Part shown: positions 35,746-44,193 of the stretch, piece by piece | How the letters are laid out: every line of letters starts with the position of its first letter | How positions within the stretch are numbered: the stretch's first letter is position 1 | Source of the DNA: Clostridia bacterium | GTDB taxonomy: Bacteria; Bacillota; Clostridia; Christensenellales; CAG-138 | Direction of reading: 5' to 3' | DNA length: 64,000 nt | Assembly: GCA_017541305.1 (NCBI GenBank) | Contig: JAFXZJ010000020.1 | Location: 1 to 64,000, forward strand | Notes under the pieces: model-generated | What the model was told of the DNA's origin: nothing | Databases searched by the model: none | What the model saw: only the letters and a program-made list of their open reading frames with translations | Position numbers and translations under genes: made by a program

Positions 35746-36591
35746 TTGAAAAAGTTTTTTGGAAATAAGCCCATATTGATAATGGTCATCGCGGTCGTGC
35801 TCCTTTTGGTGCTCGCATTCTTTTCCGCGGGCTCGCGCACGATACCGTGGGTGGAGAGCACCGTCGGCTCCATAATCAGCCCCATACAGACATTCGCATT
35901 CCGCGCCTCCAACTCCATTTCGGATTTCTTCCGAGGCCTTTTCAACACCACCGACGCCGATCTTGAGAACGCGAGCCTGAAACAGAAGCTTGCCCTTTAC
36001 GAGCAGGAGAAGCTTGATTACGACGAGCTGATCAAGGAGAACGAGCGTTTGAGAAAGCTGCTCGATTACGCGGGCACCTTCAAGGATATCGATTTCGCCT
36101 CGGCCAAGGTGATAGGCCGCTCCGACGGCGTGTGGTTCGACATACTCACCCTCAACGCCGGGCGCGATCAGGGAGTGGAGCTGGATCAGCCCGTCATCTG
36201 CGGCGACGGACTTGTGGGCAAGGTGACGGACGTGGGCGTGAACTGGTGCAAGGTGACCGCGCTTATCGATTCCTCTTACAGCGTGGCGGTCTCCGTCGAG
36301 CGCACTCGCGACAACTGCATGGTGAGGGGCGTTTTCAGCACCTCGAACAAGACCAACCGGCTTGAGCTGTATTACCTTCCCACCGATCTTACCGATCTGG
36401 TGCCCGGCGACGTGATAATGACAAGCGGCATAGGCGGCATTTACCCCAAGGGCATAAGGGTGGGCACGGTCGAAGAAGTGCTGCTCGATAACGACAGCTC
36501 GGGTGTGAACGCCATCGTCACCCCGTCGGTCGATTTTTTGAGGCTTGAGGAGGTTATGATCATCACCGGCTTCGGCGGAGGTGAGGGCTGA
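35746..36591 (+). CDS. mreC: Rod shape-determining protein MreC
   Basis: A 281-residue cell-shape protein: short cytoplasmic tail, one membrane helix (about 9-27), a coiled coil (about 70-108), then the beta-rich MreC domain with G-D-G-L-V-G-K-V and G-D-V-I-M-T-S-G-I-G-G-I-Y-P-K-G. It scaffolds the elongasome with MreD and PBP2. The start is a TTG at 35746 with GGAG at 8 bp; no ATG lies nearby in frame. The stop overlaps the mreD ATG by 1 nt. No mreB lies in the window. Confidence 0.95.
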   Translation: MKKFFGNKPILIMVIAVVLLLVLAFFSAGSRTIPWVESTVGSIISPIQTFAFRASNSISDFFRGLFNTTDADLENASLKQKLALYEQEKLDYDELIKENERLRKLLDYAGTFKDIDFASAKVIGRSDGVWFDILTLNAGRDQGVELDQPVICGDGLVGKVTDVGVNWCKVTALIDSSYSVAVSVERTRDNCMVRGVFSTSNKTNRLELYYLPTDLTDLVPGDVIMTSGIGGIYPKGIRVGTVEEVLLDNDSSGVNAIVTPSVDFLRLEEVMIITGFGGGEG

Positions 36592-37118
36592 TGCGCAAAT
36601 GGCTTTTCGCACTGGTCGTGATACTTGCCTTTTACCTTGACAACGTGCTCTTTTCGCTGATGGGGCTTGACGTGGGCGGCGTGATACAGGGCCTGCGCCC
36701 GGATATAACGCTATGCGTGATAATCTCCTTCGGCGTGCTGCTGGGGCCGGCTCCCGCGGCGCTCACGGGCGCTATAATGGGCCTGATCGCCGATCTGTTC
36801 TTCAACAAGCTTGTGGGGCCTTCCGCCATAGTCTATATGCTGGCGGGTGCGGCTGGCGGCTTCTTTTACAGGAAGTTCTATGCCGACAACCTTATAATCC
36901 CCACCGTCACCTGCGTGGTGAGCTTCTTCATCAAGGAGCACATACTGCTCGTGATCGCGCGCATCGCCGGCGCAAGGCCGCCTTACTTTATGACCCTGAT
37001 ATCCCACATACTGCCCTGTCTGATACTGACGGGCGGCGTTTGCATGCTGATACACCTTTTCCTGAAACACGCTCTGTTCCGCCCGCTGTGGAGGAACGAG
37101 GCAATAAAGCTGGACTGA
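36591..37118 (+). CDS. mreD: Rod shape-determining protein MreD
   Basis: A 175-residue membrane protein with about six helices, typical for MreD. It contains R-P-D-I-T-L-C and the G-x-x-x-G-L-I-A-D-L-F segment common in the family. It bridges MreC and PBP2 in the elongasome. It is coupled to mreC (TGATG) and 4 bp from the PBP gene. Confidence 0.93.
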   Translation: MRKWLFALVVILAFYLDNVLFSLMGLDVGGVIQGLRPDITLCVIISFGVLLGPAPAALTGAIMGLIADLFFNKLVGPSAIVYMLAGAAGGFFYRKFYADNLIIPTVTCVVSFFIKEHILLVIARIAGARPPYFMTLISHILPCLILTGGVCMLIHLFLKHALFRPLWRNEAIKLD

Positions 37119-37122
37119 TGAT

Positions 37123-39669
37123 ATGAAACGTTCCGACGGTACAAAGCGCCCCATTTCGAGGCTGATAATAATATTCGCGATACTCATCGCCATGATGGGC
37201 ACGCTTATTTTCCAACTCTTCCGGGTGACCATCGCGCAGGGTGAATCCCTTGCCGAGGAGGCGGGCACGCTCTCCGCGCGCACGGTCGTGACCAAGGGCA
37301 AGCGCGGCTCCATACTCGACAGGAACGGCCTTGTGCTTGCATATGACGAGGCCTGCTTCAACGTGGAATTCTTCCGCAACGCCAACAACCGCACCGATTA
37401 TTACAGCGCCGTTTACACCGAGGCGCTCATTAAGGCCATCCGCATAATCGAGGAGGGCGGCTGCAGCGTGATAGACACCTCGTACATATGCATGGACGAC
37501 AACGGAAAGATCTATTACGATTTCGGCGTGACGAGTGAATCCTTTGTAAAAGCACGCTATAAGAACTTCTGCAACGTGTGCGGCTTTTCCATGCCCGACA
37601 AGGACGATATGTCCACCTGGATCACCGCCGAGGATGCTTATCTTACGCTGCGCAGGCTGTGGTACATACCCGAAGAGCTCTCGTTTGAGGACGCGCGCAA
37701 GATAATCTCCATCCGCCAGGAGGTCCTTTTAAACAACTACCGCTCCTATATGCCGGTGACGATCGCCTATAACGTGTCGCTCGACGTGGTTTCTAAGATC
37801 GAGATGATGGCCGACGAACTGCCGGGGCTGCAGACCTCGCAGTCGACCATTCGCCGCTATCCTTACGGCGAGACGGCCGCCCATATAGTCGGCTACTGTC
37901 AGAAGATGAGCGCCGAAAACGCCGAAGAGCTGCTTGAAAAGGGCTATTCTTACGACGATTACATAGGCGTTTCGGGCGTTGAGGCCAGCATGGAGGAATA
38001 CCTTACCGGCGCTACCAAGGAGCACCAGGGCCGCATACAGCTTGAGGTCAATTCCAACGGCGCAATAATCAACACCGTCTCGGTGGAGCCTCCCACCGAC
38101 GGCAACAACGTCACCCTTACGATGGATCTTGCCATGCAGCAGGTCGCCACTCAGGCGCTTCACGACATAATCGAGCATATCAACCAAAAGCAGCGCAACA
38201 AGATCTATCCCAACGGCGACGGCGTGCCCGCCGAGGAATACGTCGAATATGACAAGATCTCGCTTGCCGAAACCGGCGCGATAATCGTTATGGACGTCAA
38301 CACGGGCGATGTGCGCGCGATGGCGAGCTATCCCAGCTATGATCCCAACTGGTTCATACAGGGCCTTACCGACGAGCAGGCCGAATACCTCTATGGCAAT
38401 CCCGAGGAGGATGACGACTATGCCGACCGCACCACTCCCGCCCGCAACAAGGCCATCTCGATGAAGCTGGCTCCCGGCTCAATATTCAAGATGTGCACGG
38501 GGTTGGCAGGCCTTATGGAAGGCGTGATAGGCCTGAACGAGACCATTGACGACAACTCTCCCTATATCTACATTGACGAGGAGACCGGCAAGGAGGTCGA
38601 CACCCACGCGCGCTGCTGGCAGAAGAACATTCTGAAGCACCAGGATCAGGACTTAAAGGCCGCGCTGACAAACTCCTGCAACTATTATTTCTATGAGGTA
38701 TCCTATCGCCTGGGCATCGACAAGCTTGTAAGCTGGGCGGAGAAGCTTGGCTTCACCTCGCGCACGAATATCGAGCTGACCGGTGAGACCAAGGGAATAG
38801 TAGGCGGTCAGGCTTCGATGTATGACAACACAAGGGCTTATAACAATCAGGACACCTCCGTTCCCCTGCTCGTTTACCGCAGCCTTTGCCGGCTGCTCAG
38901 AGGCTATCAGAACATGCGCGGCGTTGAAGTCGATGAAGACGCGGTCTCCAACTGTGCGCAGGATCTTATGGCTCTGCAGGACGGCACCCTTAAGGGCAAG
39001 GGCAGCGAGGTGCGCCAGATACTCTCCAAATACCTCGGCATACCCGACGGCATATCCAGGGCGCAGGGCTGGGACAGCGAGATAACCTCCATGCTCACCG
39101 AGCTGCAGTGGAAGGCCTCCTACACCATCCGAACCGGCATAGGCCAGGGCATCATGCTGATCACGCCCATCGAGGCGGTGCGTTACGTCGCTGCGATCGC
39201 AAACGGCGGCACCGTTTACGACGCGCACATAGTCTCGTCCGTTTCCGATCCCGAGGGCGAGGAGCTTATGCACACCGAGCCCAGCGTATTCAACTATATC
39301 GACGCGCCCGAATCCTATTGGGACGCGATACGCCAGGGAATGAAGGGCGTCGTTTCGCCGGAGGACGGCGGTACGGCGGGCACCGCGTTCTCGAAGGAAT
39401 ATGACGAGATGGGCTATCTTGCCCTCACCTCCGGCAAGACCGGCTCCGCGCAGGTCGGCGGCATCACGATCGACATTCAGAACACCAGCTGGTTCGTTGC
39501 CTTCGCCCCGAATGACGACCCCGATATCGCGATAGTCGTATGCGTGCCCAACGGCTTATCCGGCTCCTCCTCCGCAGGCGCCATTGAGGACGTGCTCACC
39601 TATTATTTCACCAAGCTCAACTCGCAGGCGTCCGAAACGCTCGCCGGCATGAACGAGATCACGCCGTAA
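37123..39669 (+). CDS. Penicillin-binding protein 2-type transpeptidase (class B PBP)
   Basis: An 848-residue class B PBP that cross-links peptidoglycan during elongation. One membrane helix (about 13-31) anchors it. A pedestal domain (about 60-300) begins with the R-G-S-I-L-D-R-N-G motif. The transpeptidase motifs are S453-I-F-K, S518-C-N and K772-T-G-S. It is longer than E. coli PBP2 (about 630) because of extra sequence between the SxN and KTG boxes (about 560-700). The position after mreCD matches mrdA in other Firmicutes. No rodA is seen next to it. Confidence 0.95.
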   Translation: MKRSDGTKRPISRLIIIFAILIAMMGTLIFQLFRVTIAQGESLAEEAGTLSARTVVTKGKRGSILDRNGLVLAYDEACFNVEFFRNANNRTDYYSAVYTEALIKAIRIIEEGGCSVIDTSYICMDDNGKIYYDFGVTSESFVKARYKNFCNVCGFSMPDKDDMSTWITAEDAYLTLRRLWYIPEELSFEDARKIISIRQEVLLNNYRSYMPVTIAYNVSLDVVSKIEMMADELPGLQTSQSTIRRYPYGETAAHIVGYCQKMSAENAEELLEKGYSYDDYIGVSGVEASMEEYLTGATKEHQGRIQLEVNSNGAIINTVSVEPPTDGNNVTLTMDLAMQQVATQALHDIIEHINQKQRNKIYPNGDGVPAEEYVEYDKISLAETGAIIVMDVNTGDVRAMASYPSYDPNWFIQGLTDEQAEYLYGNPEEDDDYADRTTPARNKAISMKLAPGSIFKMCTGLAGLMEGVIGLNETIDDNSPYIYIDEETGKEVDTHARCWQKNILKHQDQDLKAALTNSCNYYFYEVSYRLGIDKLVSWAEKLGFTSRTNIELTGETKGIVGGQASMYDNTRAYNNQDTSVPLLVYRSLCRLLRGYQNMRGVEVDEDAVSNCAQDLMALQDGTLKGKGSEVRQILSKYLGIPDGISRAQGWDSEITSMLTELQWKASYTIRTGIGQGIMLITPIEAVRYVAAIANGGTVYDAHIVSSVSDPEGEELMHTEPSVFNYIDAPESYWDAIRQGMKGVVSPEDGGTAGTAFSKEYDEMGYLALTSGKTGSAQVGGITIDIQNTSWFVAFAPNDDPDIAIVVCVPNGLSGSSSAGAIEDVLTYYFTKLNSQASETLAGMNEITP

Positions 39670-39674
39670 GCGGT

Positions 39675-40808
39675 GTGACCATCGGTCAGCAGCGGCAGGA
39701 TTTCCGGCTCAGCCTTACGATCTTTGAACTTATAACTCGGAACTTTACTTTCTCCACAGCCGTGTATATAGCAATAACGTCGCTCACACCCGATCAAAGC
39801 CTGATAGAAGCTCTTCGCACGCTTGCAAAAGACGGGCGTGTTTTGGTTGCGGCGGTGCCCGAAACGGCGGACGTGCCCGAGGAGCTTTTCGAGCTTGCCA
39901 GGGTGGTGACGGCGGGCAGCCGGGACAGATCCGGGCTTTTAAAAGCCGCGCTGCGCTTCATTGGATGCGATGCGCAGCCGCTTGACACGGTGGTGACGCT
40001 CGATCACGGGCTCGCTTCCGGAGCCGCGGCCGCCGAAGCTTTCATAAGCTCCTGCGAAAACGCGGAGGGGCTTACGGTCGGCTGTTTTGATGACGGCAAA
40101 AAAAAGCGCGCCGGCGTGCGCCTTTCGCGTTGGTTTTTGAAGACGGTTTCGGGGATAAAGCTTTCCGACCCGTTCTCCGGTCTGCGTGCTTATCAAGCTT
40201 CGTTCATACCCGAGCTTTTAAAGCTTAAGGGATCGGGATACGAATTCGAATCACATGCGCTCATGCTTGCAGTGAAGAAGGGCATGAGGATCGGCGAGGT
40301 ATCGCTTCCCGGAGCCTCCCCCGCTCCTCCCCCCGATTTCGGGTTGCTTCGCGCCGCGAGGCCCATATTCGGCGTGCTGACGGCCTTCATATTATCGTCG
40401 CTGTCGAGCTTTGCGATCGACTACGCGGCGTTCCTCACCTTCTCGGCGCTTCTTAAGCTGATCCCCTCGGTCTACGAGGCGGATTCGCGTTTCCTTCTGC
40501 CCGTTTTCGGCACGGCAGCGGACGTGCACGTTATCGCGCTTGTGCTTGCCCGCTGCGTGAGCTCATTCTGCAACTTCATGTTCAACCGAAGGCTCGTGTT
40601 CAGAACGGGGGGCCGCGGGGCGATCATACGCTATTACGCGCTGCTGATCGTGATGCTGCTTGCGAATTCGGGACTTTTCACACTAATCACCGGCCCCAAC
40701 GGCCTGCCCGCGTGGCTCGCACAACCCGTGGTGCAGGTGCTGCTCTATCCCTTAAACTTCATTCTTCAGCGCAAATGGGTATTCCCCGAGCGCGGATCGG
40801 ATAAATAA
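39675..40808 (+). CDS. GT2-like / GtrA fusion membrane protein
   Basis: A 377-residue protein starting at a GTG at 39675. Residues about 30-215 resemble a GT2 glycosyltransferase of the dolichol-phosphate-sugar synthase type, including D-P-F-S-G-L-R-A-Y and G-S-G-Y-E-F-E-S. The metal-binding D-x-D region reads T-L-D-H-G and the N-terminal nucleotide-binding strand is weak, so activity is doubtful. Residues about 225-370 are a four-helix GtrA domain (F-N-R-R-L-V-F and L-Q-R-K-W-V-F), which flips lipid-linked sugars. The gene is 5 bp after the PBP gene. A later GTG start around 39761 is possible. Confidence 0.8.
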   Translation: MTIGQQRQDFRLSLTIFELITRNFTFSTAVYIAITSLTPDQSLIEALRTLAKDGRVLVAAVPETADVPEELFELARVVTAGSRDRSGLLKAALRFIGCDAQPLDTVVTLDHGLASGAAAAEAFISSCENAEGLTVGCFDDGKKKRAGVRLSRWFLKTVSGIKLSDPFSGLRAYQASFIPELLKLKGSGYEFESHALMLAVKKGMRIGEVSLPGASPAPPPDFGLLRAARPIFGVLTAFILSSLSSFAIDYAAFLTFSALLKLIPSVYEADSRFLLPVFGTAADVHVIALVLARCVSSFCNFMFNRRLVFRTGGRGAIIRYYALLIVMLLANSGLFTLITGPNGLPAWLAQPVVQVLLYPLNFILQRKWVFPERGSDK

Positions 40809-40812
40809 AAAC

Positions 40813-41397
40813 ATGGAAATGGGATTTTCATTCATACTTCAAAGCATGCTCCTGGGCGTCGGCCTTGCGATGGATGCCTTCTCGGTCTCGCTGGCCAACG
40901 GGCTGAACGAGCCGAATATGCGCGCGCCCAAAATGTGCGGCATAGCGGGCGTTTTCGCGTTCTTCCAGGCGCTGATGCCCATGATAGGCTGGTTTATAGT
41001 CAGCCGCGCGGTGCATATCTTCTCCGTGCTTGAAAAATACATCCCGTGGATCGCCCTGGCGCTGCTTGCGTTCATAGGCGGCAAGATGCTGTATGAGGGT
41101 ATAAAGAACCGCAATTCCCCCGCCGAAAAGCCCGCGGTGGGCTTCTGGGGCCTGATGGTGCAGGGCGTGGCTACCAGCATAGACGCGCTCTCCGTGGGCT
41201 TCACGATAGAACAGTACGACTTTGTGACCGCCCTTGTCTGCGCGCTTATAATCGCCGCTGTTACCTTCATCATATGTATGATCGGCCTTGTGCTGGGCAG
41301 GAAGGTGGGCACAAAGCTTGCGTGGAAGGCGTCGATCCTCGGCGGCGTGATACTGATCGGCATAGGGATAGAGATATTTATCAGCGGTATCCTGTAA
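40813..41397 (+). CDS. mntP: Manganese efflux pump MntP
   Basis: A 194-residue six-helix membrane protein that exports Mn2+. The paired motif is seen in both halves: A-M-D-A-F-S-V-S near residue 19 and S-I-D-A-L-S-V-G near 122, whose Asp residues are needed for transport. Length fits MntP (about 190). The ATG is 4 bp after the GT2-GtrA stop, so it is probably in the same transcript as the mre genes. No yybP-ykoY riboswitch is recognisable upstream. Confidence 0.93.
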   Translation: MEMGFSFILQSMLLGVGLAMDAFSVSLANGLNEPNMRAPKMCGIAGVFAFFQALMPMIGWFIVSRAVHIFSVLEKYIPWIALALLAFIGGKMLYEGIKNRNSPAEKPAVGFWGLMVQGVATSIDALSVGFTIEQYDFVTALVCALIIAAVTFIICMIGLVLGRKVGTKLAWKASILGGVILIGIGIEIFISGIL

Positions 41398-41404
41398 TCG
41401 CAGT

Positions 41405-41448
41405 ATAAAAAAGGCTGTTGATCATAAATGCAACGGCCCCTTGTTTTC
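41405..41448. terminator. Bidirectional terminator (mntP / rpmA partial copy)
   Basis: GGCTGTTG (41413-41420) pairs with CAACGGCC (41431-41438). An A-run lies on the left and T-rich sequence on the right, so it can act on both strands. Confidence 0.75.
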
Positions 41449-41568
41449 ATTTTATGATCAGCTTACGCGATCACTTCCTTTTCATAAACGCTTACCCGCC
41501 GTGCCTGGTCTCGAAACGGACCACGCCGTCGATCTTGGCGAAGAGGGTATCATCCTTACCGATACCGA
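41444..41568 (-). pseudogene. Truncated duplicate of the rpmA 3' end
   Basis: This 125-bp stretch closely matches 41608-41742, which contains the last about 40 codons of rpmA and 19 bp beyond its stop. On the minus strand it reads [17 protein letters not shown], then H-G-G and a stop. A 10-bp deletion removes the part encoding Y-K-C-V and shifts the frame. It has no start codon of its own. The terminator of the true rpmA lies between the two copies. Confidence 0.85.
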
Positions 41569-41573
41569 ATACG

Positions 41574-41606
41574 AAAAAGTGCGGAGGTTTTTTCCTTCCG
41601 CACTTA
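41574..41606 (-). terminator. Terminator of the rplU-prp-rpmA operon
   Basis: GTGCGGA (41579-41585) pairs with TCCGCAC (41597-41603), followed on the minus strand by T-rich sequence. Confidence 0.85.
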
Positions 41607-41607
41607 A

Positions 41608-41742
41608 TTTTCATTTTATGATCCGCTTACGCGATCTCTTCCTTCTCGTATACGCTTACACATTTGTAACCGCCGTGCTTGGTCTCGAAACGGACCACGC
41701 CGTCGATCTTGGCGAAGAGGGTATCATCCTTACCGATGCCGA
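41608..41742. repeat. Direct repeat partner at the rpmA 3' end
   Basis: The intact copy of the duplicated segment. It is about 85-90 percent identical by eye to 41444-41568, with one 10-bp gap and scattered substitutions. Confidence 0.8.
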
Positions 41743-41917
41743 CGTTGGTGCCGGGATGGAAGTGAGTGCCGCGCTGCCTGACGAGGATGTTGCCCGCGAG
41801 GACGAACTGACCGTCAGCACGCTTGGGCCCCAGACGCTTGGATTCGCTTTCACGACCGTTGCGGGAGGAACCGACGCCCTTCTTATGTGCAAAAAGCTGA
41901 AGATCGAATTTGAACAT
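41627..41917 (-). CDS. rpmA: 50S ribosomal protein L27
   Basis: A 96-residue ribosomal protein near the peptidyl transferase centre. It begins M-F-K-F-D-L-Q-L-F followed by A-H-K-K-G, the Firmicutes type whose first nine residues are removed by Prp between F and [11 protein letters not shown] and F-H-P-G-T-N-V-G are conserved L27 motifs. A longer in-frame start lies inside prp, but AGGAGG is 9 bp before the ATG at 41917. Confidence 0.97.
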   Translation of the reverse strand: MFKFDLQLFAHKKGVGSSRNGRESESKRLGPKRADGQFVLAGNILVRQRGTHFHPGTNVGIGKDDTLFAKIDGVVRFETKHGGYKCVSVYEKEEIA

Positions 41918-41921
41918 GAAG

Positions 41922-42251
41922 CTAGACCTCCTTCTTGATAATTTTGAGATAGTCACTGTAATTTTCTTGAACGGAACTAAGCCCTAAAAGCATTGTTCCG
42001 AGTATCAGCTCCGCCCTTTCCCTCCTGTCGGGAGCAAGCTCCTTTGGAAGATTTACGCGGAGCGCGCCGTCCTTCTGCGAGACCTGGGTATCGGGGCTGA
42101 CGTATTCGGCAAGGCCGAGATACGCAGTCTGTGTAAGTGCCGATACCGCCGCGCAGACGATATCTTCGCCGCGATCGGCATAGCCCGTGTGCCCCTTGGC
42201 TTCAAAGCCCGCAATGGAATCGCCATTGTAAAAGACGGTAATCCGGGTCAT
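41922..42251 (-). CDS. prp: Ribosomal-processing cysteine protease Prp
   Basis: A 109-residue protease that trims the N-terminal extension of L27. The catalytic pair is visible as His21 in G-H-T-G-Y-A and Cys33 in I-V-C-A-A-V-S. It sits between rplU and rpmA as in Staphylococcus and other Firmicutes, 4 bp from rpmA, consistent with the cleavable L27 N-terminus. Confidence 0.95.
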   Translation of the reverse strand: MTRITVFYNGDSIAGFEAKGHTGYADRGEDIVCAAVSALTQTAYLGLAEYVSPDTQVSQKDGALRVNLPKELAPDRRERAELILGTMLLGLSSVQENYSDYLKIIKKEV

Positions 42252-42265
42252 ATGAGTGACCTCTC

Positions 42266-42571
42266 TTAGGCAATAGCCGTGATCTTGACCTTGGTGTAAG
42301 GCTGACGATGGCCCTGCTTCTTGCGGATGTTCTTCTTGGGCTTATACTTGAAGACGATGACCTTCCTGCCCTTGCCGTGCTCGACGACTTCCGCCTTGGC
42401 GCAAACGCCCTCAACATAGGGCTTGCCGACCGTTACAGCATCACCATCGGCGATCATCAGCACGTCGAAATTGACGGTTTCGCCAACCTCGGCATCGAGC
42501 TTTTCAACGAGGATCTCGTCGCCCTGCTCGACCTTGTACTGCTTGCCGCCGGTAACGATAATAGCGTACAT
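42266..42571 (-). CDS. rplU: 50S ribosomal protein L21
   Basis: A 101-residue ribosomal protein of normal length. [14 protein letters not shown] at the N-terminus and the [15 protein letters not shown] tail are diagnostic. It is first in the rplU-prp-rpmA operon, with AGGAGG before the ATG. Confidence 0.97.
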   Translation of the reverse strand: MYAIIVTGGKQYKVEQGDEILVEKLDAEVGETVNFDVLMIADGDAVTVGKPYVEGVCAKAEVVEHGKGRKVIVFKYKPKKNIRKKQGHRQPYTKVKITAIA

Positions 42572-42680
42572 GGGAAATTCCTCCTTATAGATCTCGCCCG
42601 CAGCTTCGGTGTGCGTTTTGAGGCGCAGCTTAGAACCGACTCGGAGCGGCTTACCGAATTATGTTACCACTTCCCCGGCC
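42572..42680 (-). promoter_or_regulatory. rplU leader, possible autoregulatory RNA
   Basis: The 109 bp upstream of rplU on the minus strand are GC-rich and contain a repeated AAGCTGCG element and several short inverted repeats. L21 leader RNAs are known at this position in Firmicutes. I cannot confirm a match to that family by eye, so this is a position-based suggestion. Confidence 0.3.
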
Positions 42681-42726
42681 CCATGTCAAGCATTTTTTGT
42701 TGATTTTGCAATATATTTTGAGCTGC

Positions 42727-42864
42727 TCAATCCCCTTTGGAGAAAGCTTCCATGATCTGATCATACAGCCTCAGGCACGTTTCTGTCGTCTTTTCGTCTG
42801 AATAATAATACACGCCGGCAAGCTGACCGACATTCAATGCTTCATCCGTTCCTTCAAGCTGCAT
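42727..42864 (-). CDS. Short ORF, possibly a gene fragment
   Basis: A 45-codon ORF (ATG at 42864, TGA at 42727) that reads like a genuine protein end, including G-V-Y-Y-Y-S-D-E-K and L-R-L-Y-D-Q-I-M-E-A-F. The frame is closed by a stop just upstream of the ATG and there is no good ribosome-binding site. It could be the tail of a lost gene. Base composition is more AT-rich than the neighbours. No family is recognised. Confidence 0.35.
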   Translation of the reverse strand: MQLEGTDEALNVGQLAGVYYYSDEKTTETCLRLYDQIMEAFSKGD

Positions 42865-42941
42865 ACGGTTGCTGCATTACCCACTTATAAAACAGCAACC
42901 AATCCACTTGACATCCTTCGCCAAAATGTTACAATTTCAGC

Positions 42942-43814
42942 ATGGAAATCGTATTTGAAAACGGAAAGCTTCATTTTGACGGCATAAACTGCTTCGACCT
43001 TGACAAGAGCTGCTCCTGCGGGCAGGCCTTCCGCTGGCGTGCCTTCAGCGGCGGTCAGCTTGGCGTAGTGCGCGGCGAGCCCGTGCTTATCCGTCAGGAT
43101 GGGAGCGCGCTCACGATCGAGGGCGCCTCCCCCGACTCCGCTCCCATGTGGGCGGATTATCTCGATCTTTCGCGCGATTACGCCGCGATAGAGCAAAGCG
43201 TCGCGTCCGATCCCCGCCTTGCCTGCTGCTTCCCGGAGTCGCACGGCATAAGGGTATTCAATCAGGAGCCGTTCGAAGCGCTTATCTCGTTCATCATCTC
43301 TCAGAACAACAACATAAAGCGCATCTCCGGAATAATCGAGCGTCTCTGCGCTAAATGCGGCGAGCCGAAAACCTTCATGAGCGAAACGCTTTACGCCTTC
43401 CCCTCGCCCGAAAGCATAGCCGCGCTGACCGTCGGGGAGCTGACCGCCCTCGGCACGGGCTACCGCGCGCCGTTCATTAAGGCCGCGGCGGAGAGGATCG
43501 CGGAGGGTTACGACCTTGAACCGCTTCGGGATATGCCCTTGGACGAGGCGCGGCGAGAGCTGCTTTCCTTCCTCGGCATAGGGCCCAAGGTAGCGGACTG
43601 CATACTGCTCTTCTCGCTGCGCCATACCGACGCCTTCCCCATCGACGTTTGGATAGATCGGGCGATGAAAGCAATGTTCTTCGAGGGAAACAAAGCGAAG
43701 AAAGCCGAGCTTTACGAGGCCATTTCCTCTCTCGGAGAGTATTCGGGGATAATCCAGCAGTACATATTTCAGTACGCGAGAAAGCTCGGAAAGGATAAGC
43801 TCGGCGGTAATTAA
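42942..43814 (+). CDS. OGG1-type 8-oxoguanine DNA glycosylase/AP lyase
   Basis: A 290-residue base-excision repair enzyme. The N-terminal OGG domain (about 1-110) begins with C-F-D-L-D-K-S and C-G-Q-A-F-R-W. The helix-hairpin-helix GPD domain has I-S-Q-N-N-N-I-K-R-I, the hairpin G-I-G-P-K-V-A-D-C with catalytic Lys216, and P-I-D-V-W with Asp235. These positions correspond to Lys249 and Asp268 of human OGG1. It removes oxidised guanine and can cut the backbone. It lies alone, divergent from the rplU side. Confidence 0.93.
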   Translation: MEIVFENGKLHFDGINCFDLDKSCSCGQAFRWRAFSGGQLGVVRGEPVLIRQDGSALTIEGASPDSAPMWADYLDLSRDYAAIEQSVASDPRLACCFPESHGIRVFNQEPFEALISFIISQNNNIKRISGIIERLCAKCGEPKTFMSETLYAFPSPESIAALTVGELTALGTGYRAPFIKAAAERIAEGYDLEPLRDMPLDEARRELLSFLGIGPKVADCILLFSLRHTDAFPIDVWIDRAMKAMFFEGNKAKKAELYEAISSLGEYSGIIQQYIFQYARKLGKDKLGGN

Positions 43815-43865
43815 ACGTGGAGTTGCCGACAGCGGGGACAGTTTTTGTTTGTTCGTTTTCCACGA

Positions 43866-43997
43866 TCCCTCATCCACCGCTCGTTCCTCGCGGTCCCCCT
43901 TCCCCCAAGGGAAGGCATTTGGTCGGCGTCAAGCGATAGGCTTCCCTTGCGGGAAGCTGTCATCAAGCCCGAATGGGCGCATATGACTGATGAGGGA
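43866..43997. mobile_element. MITE-like element with 9-bp terminal inverted repeats
   Basis: A 132-bp non-coding stretch bounded by TCCCTCATC (43866-43874) and its exact inverse GATGAGGGA (43989-43997). Inside are C-T-T-C-C-C-rich inverted repeats (TTCCCCCAAGGGAA and CTTCCCTTGCGGGAAG). This layout resembles short non-autonomous repeats common between genes in gut Clostridia. No target duplication is obvious. Confidence 0.55.
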
Positions 43998-44031
43998 ACT
44001 GCCTTTAGAATTGTAATTCCTTTATGTTTCC

Positions 44032-44163
44032 GGGATATGTCTCGCAGGAGGTCGATTGCCGGTCGCGGAGCGACTTTGACCATCCGGTGAATGGTCAAAG
44101 AGGCAATCGACGGGCGGCTGGGTCCGCCCCGTGCTGCCCTCAGTTACTTGACGCCCGCGTTCC
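44032..44163 (+). repeat. Interspersed repeat, copy A, with structured insert
   Basis: Two blocks match copy B at 49749-49797 in inverse orientation: 44032-44050 (GGGATATGTCTCGCAGGAG) and 44138-44163 (ending in TTGACGCCCGC and a few more bases). Between them copy A has about 86 bp that copy B lacks. The insert folds as an outer stem (44051-44060 with 44102-44111) enclosing two hairpins (44062-44074 and 44075-44099), then a third hairpin (44112-44129). No ORF is present. Confidence 0.75.
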
Positions 44164-44193
44164 CCTTCGCAGCATAGCTGCTCGGCGTTCGCT

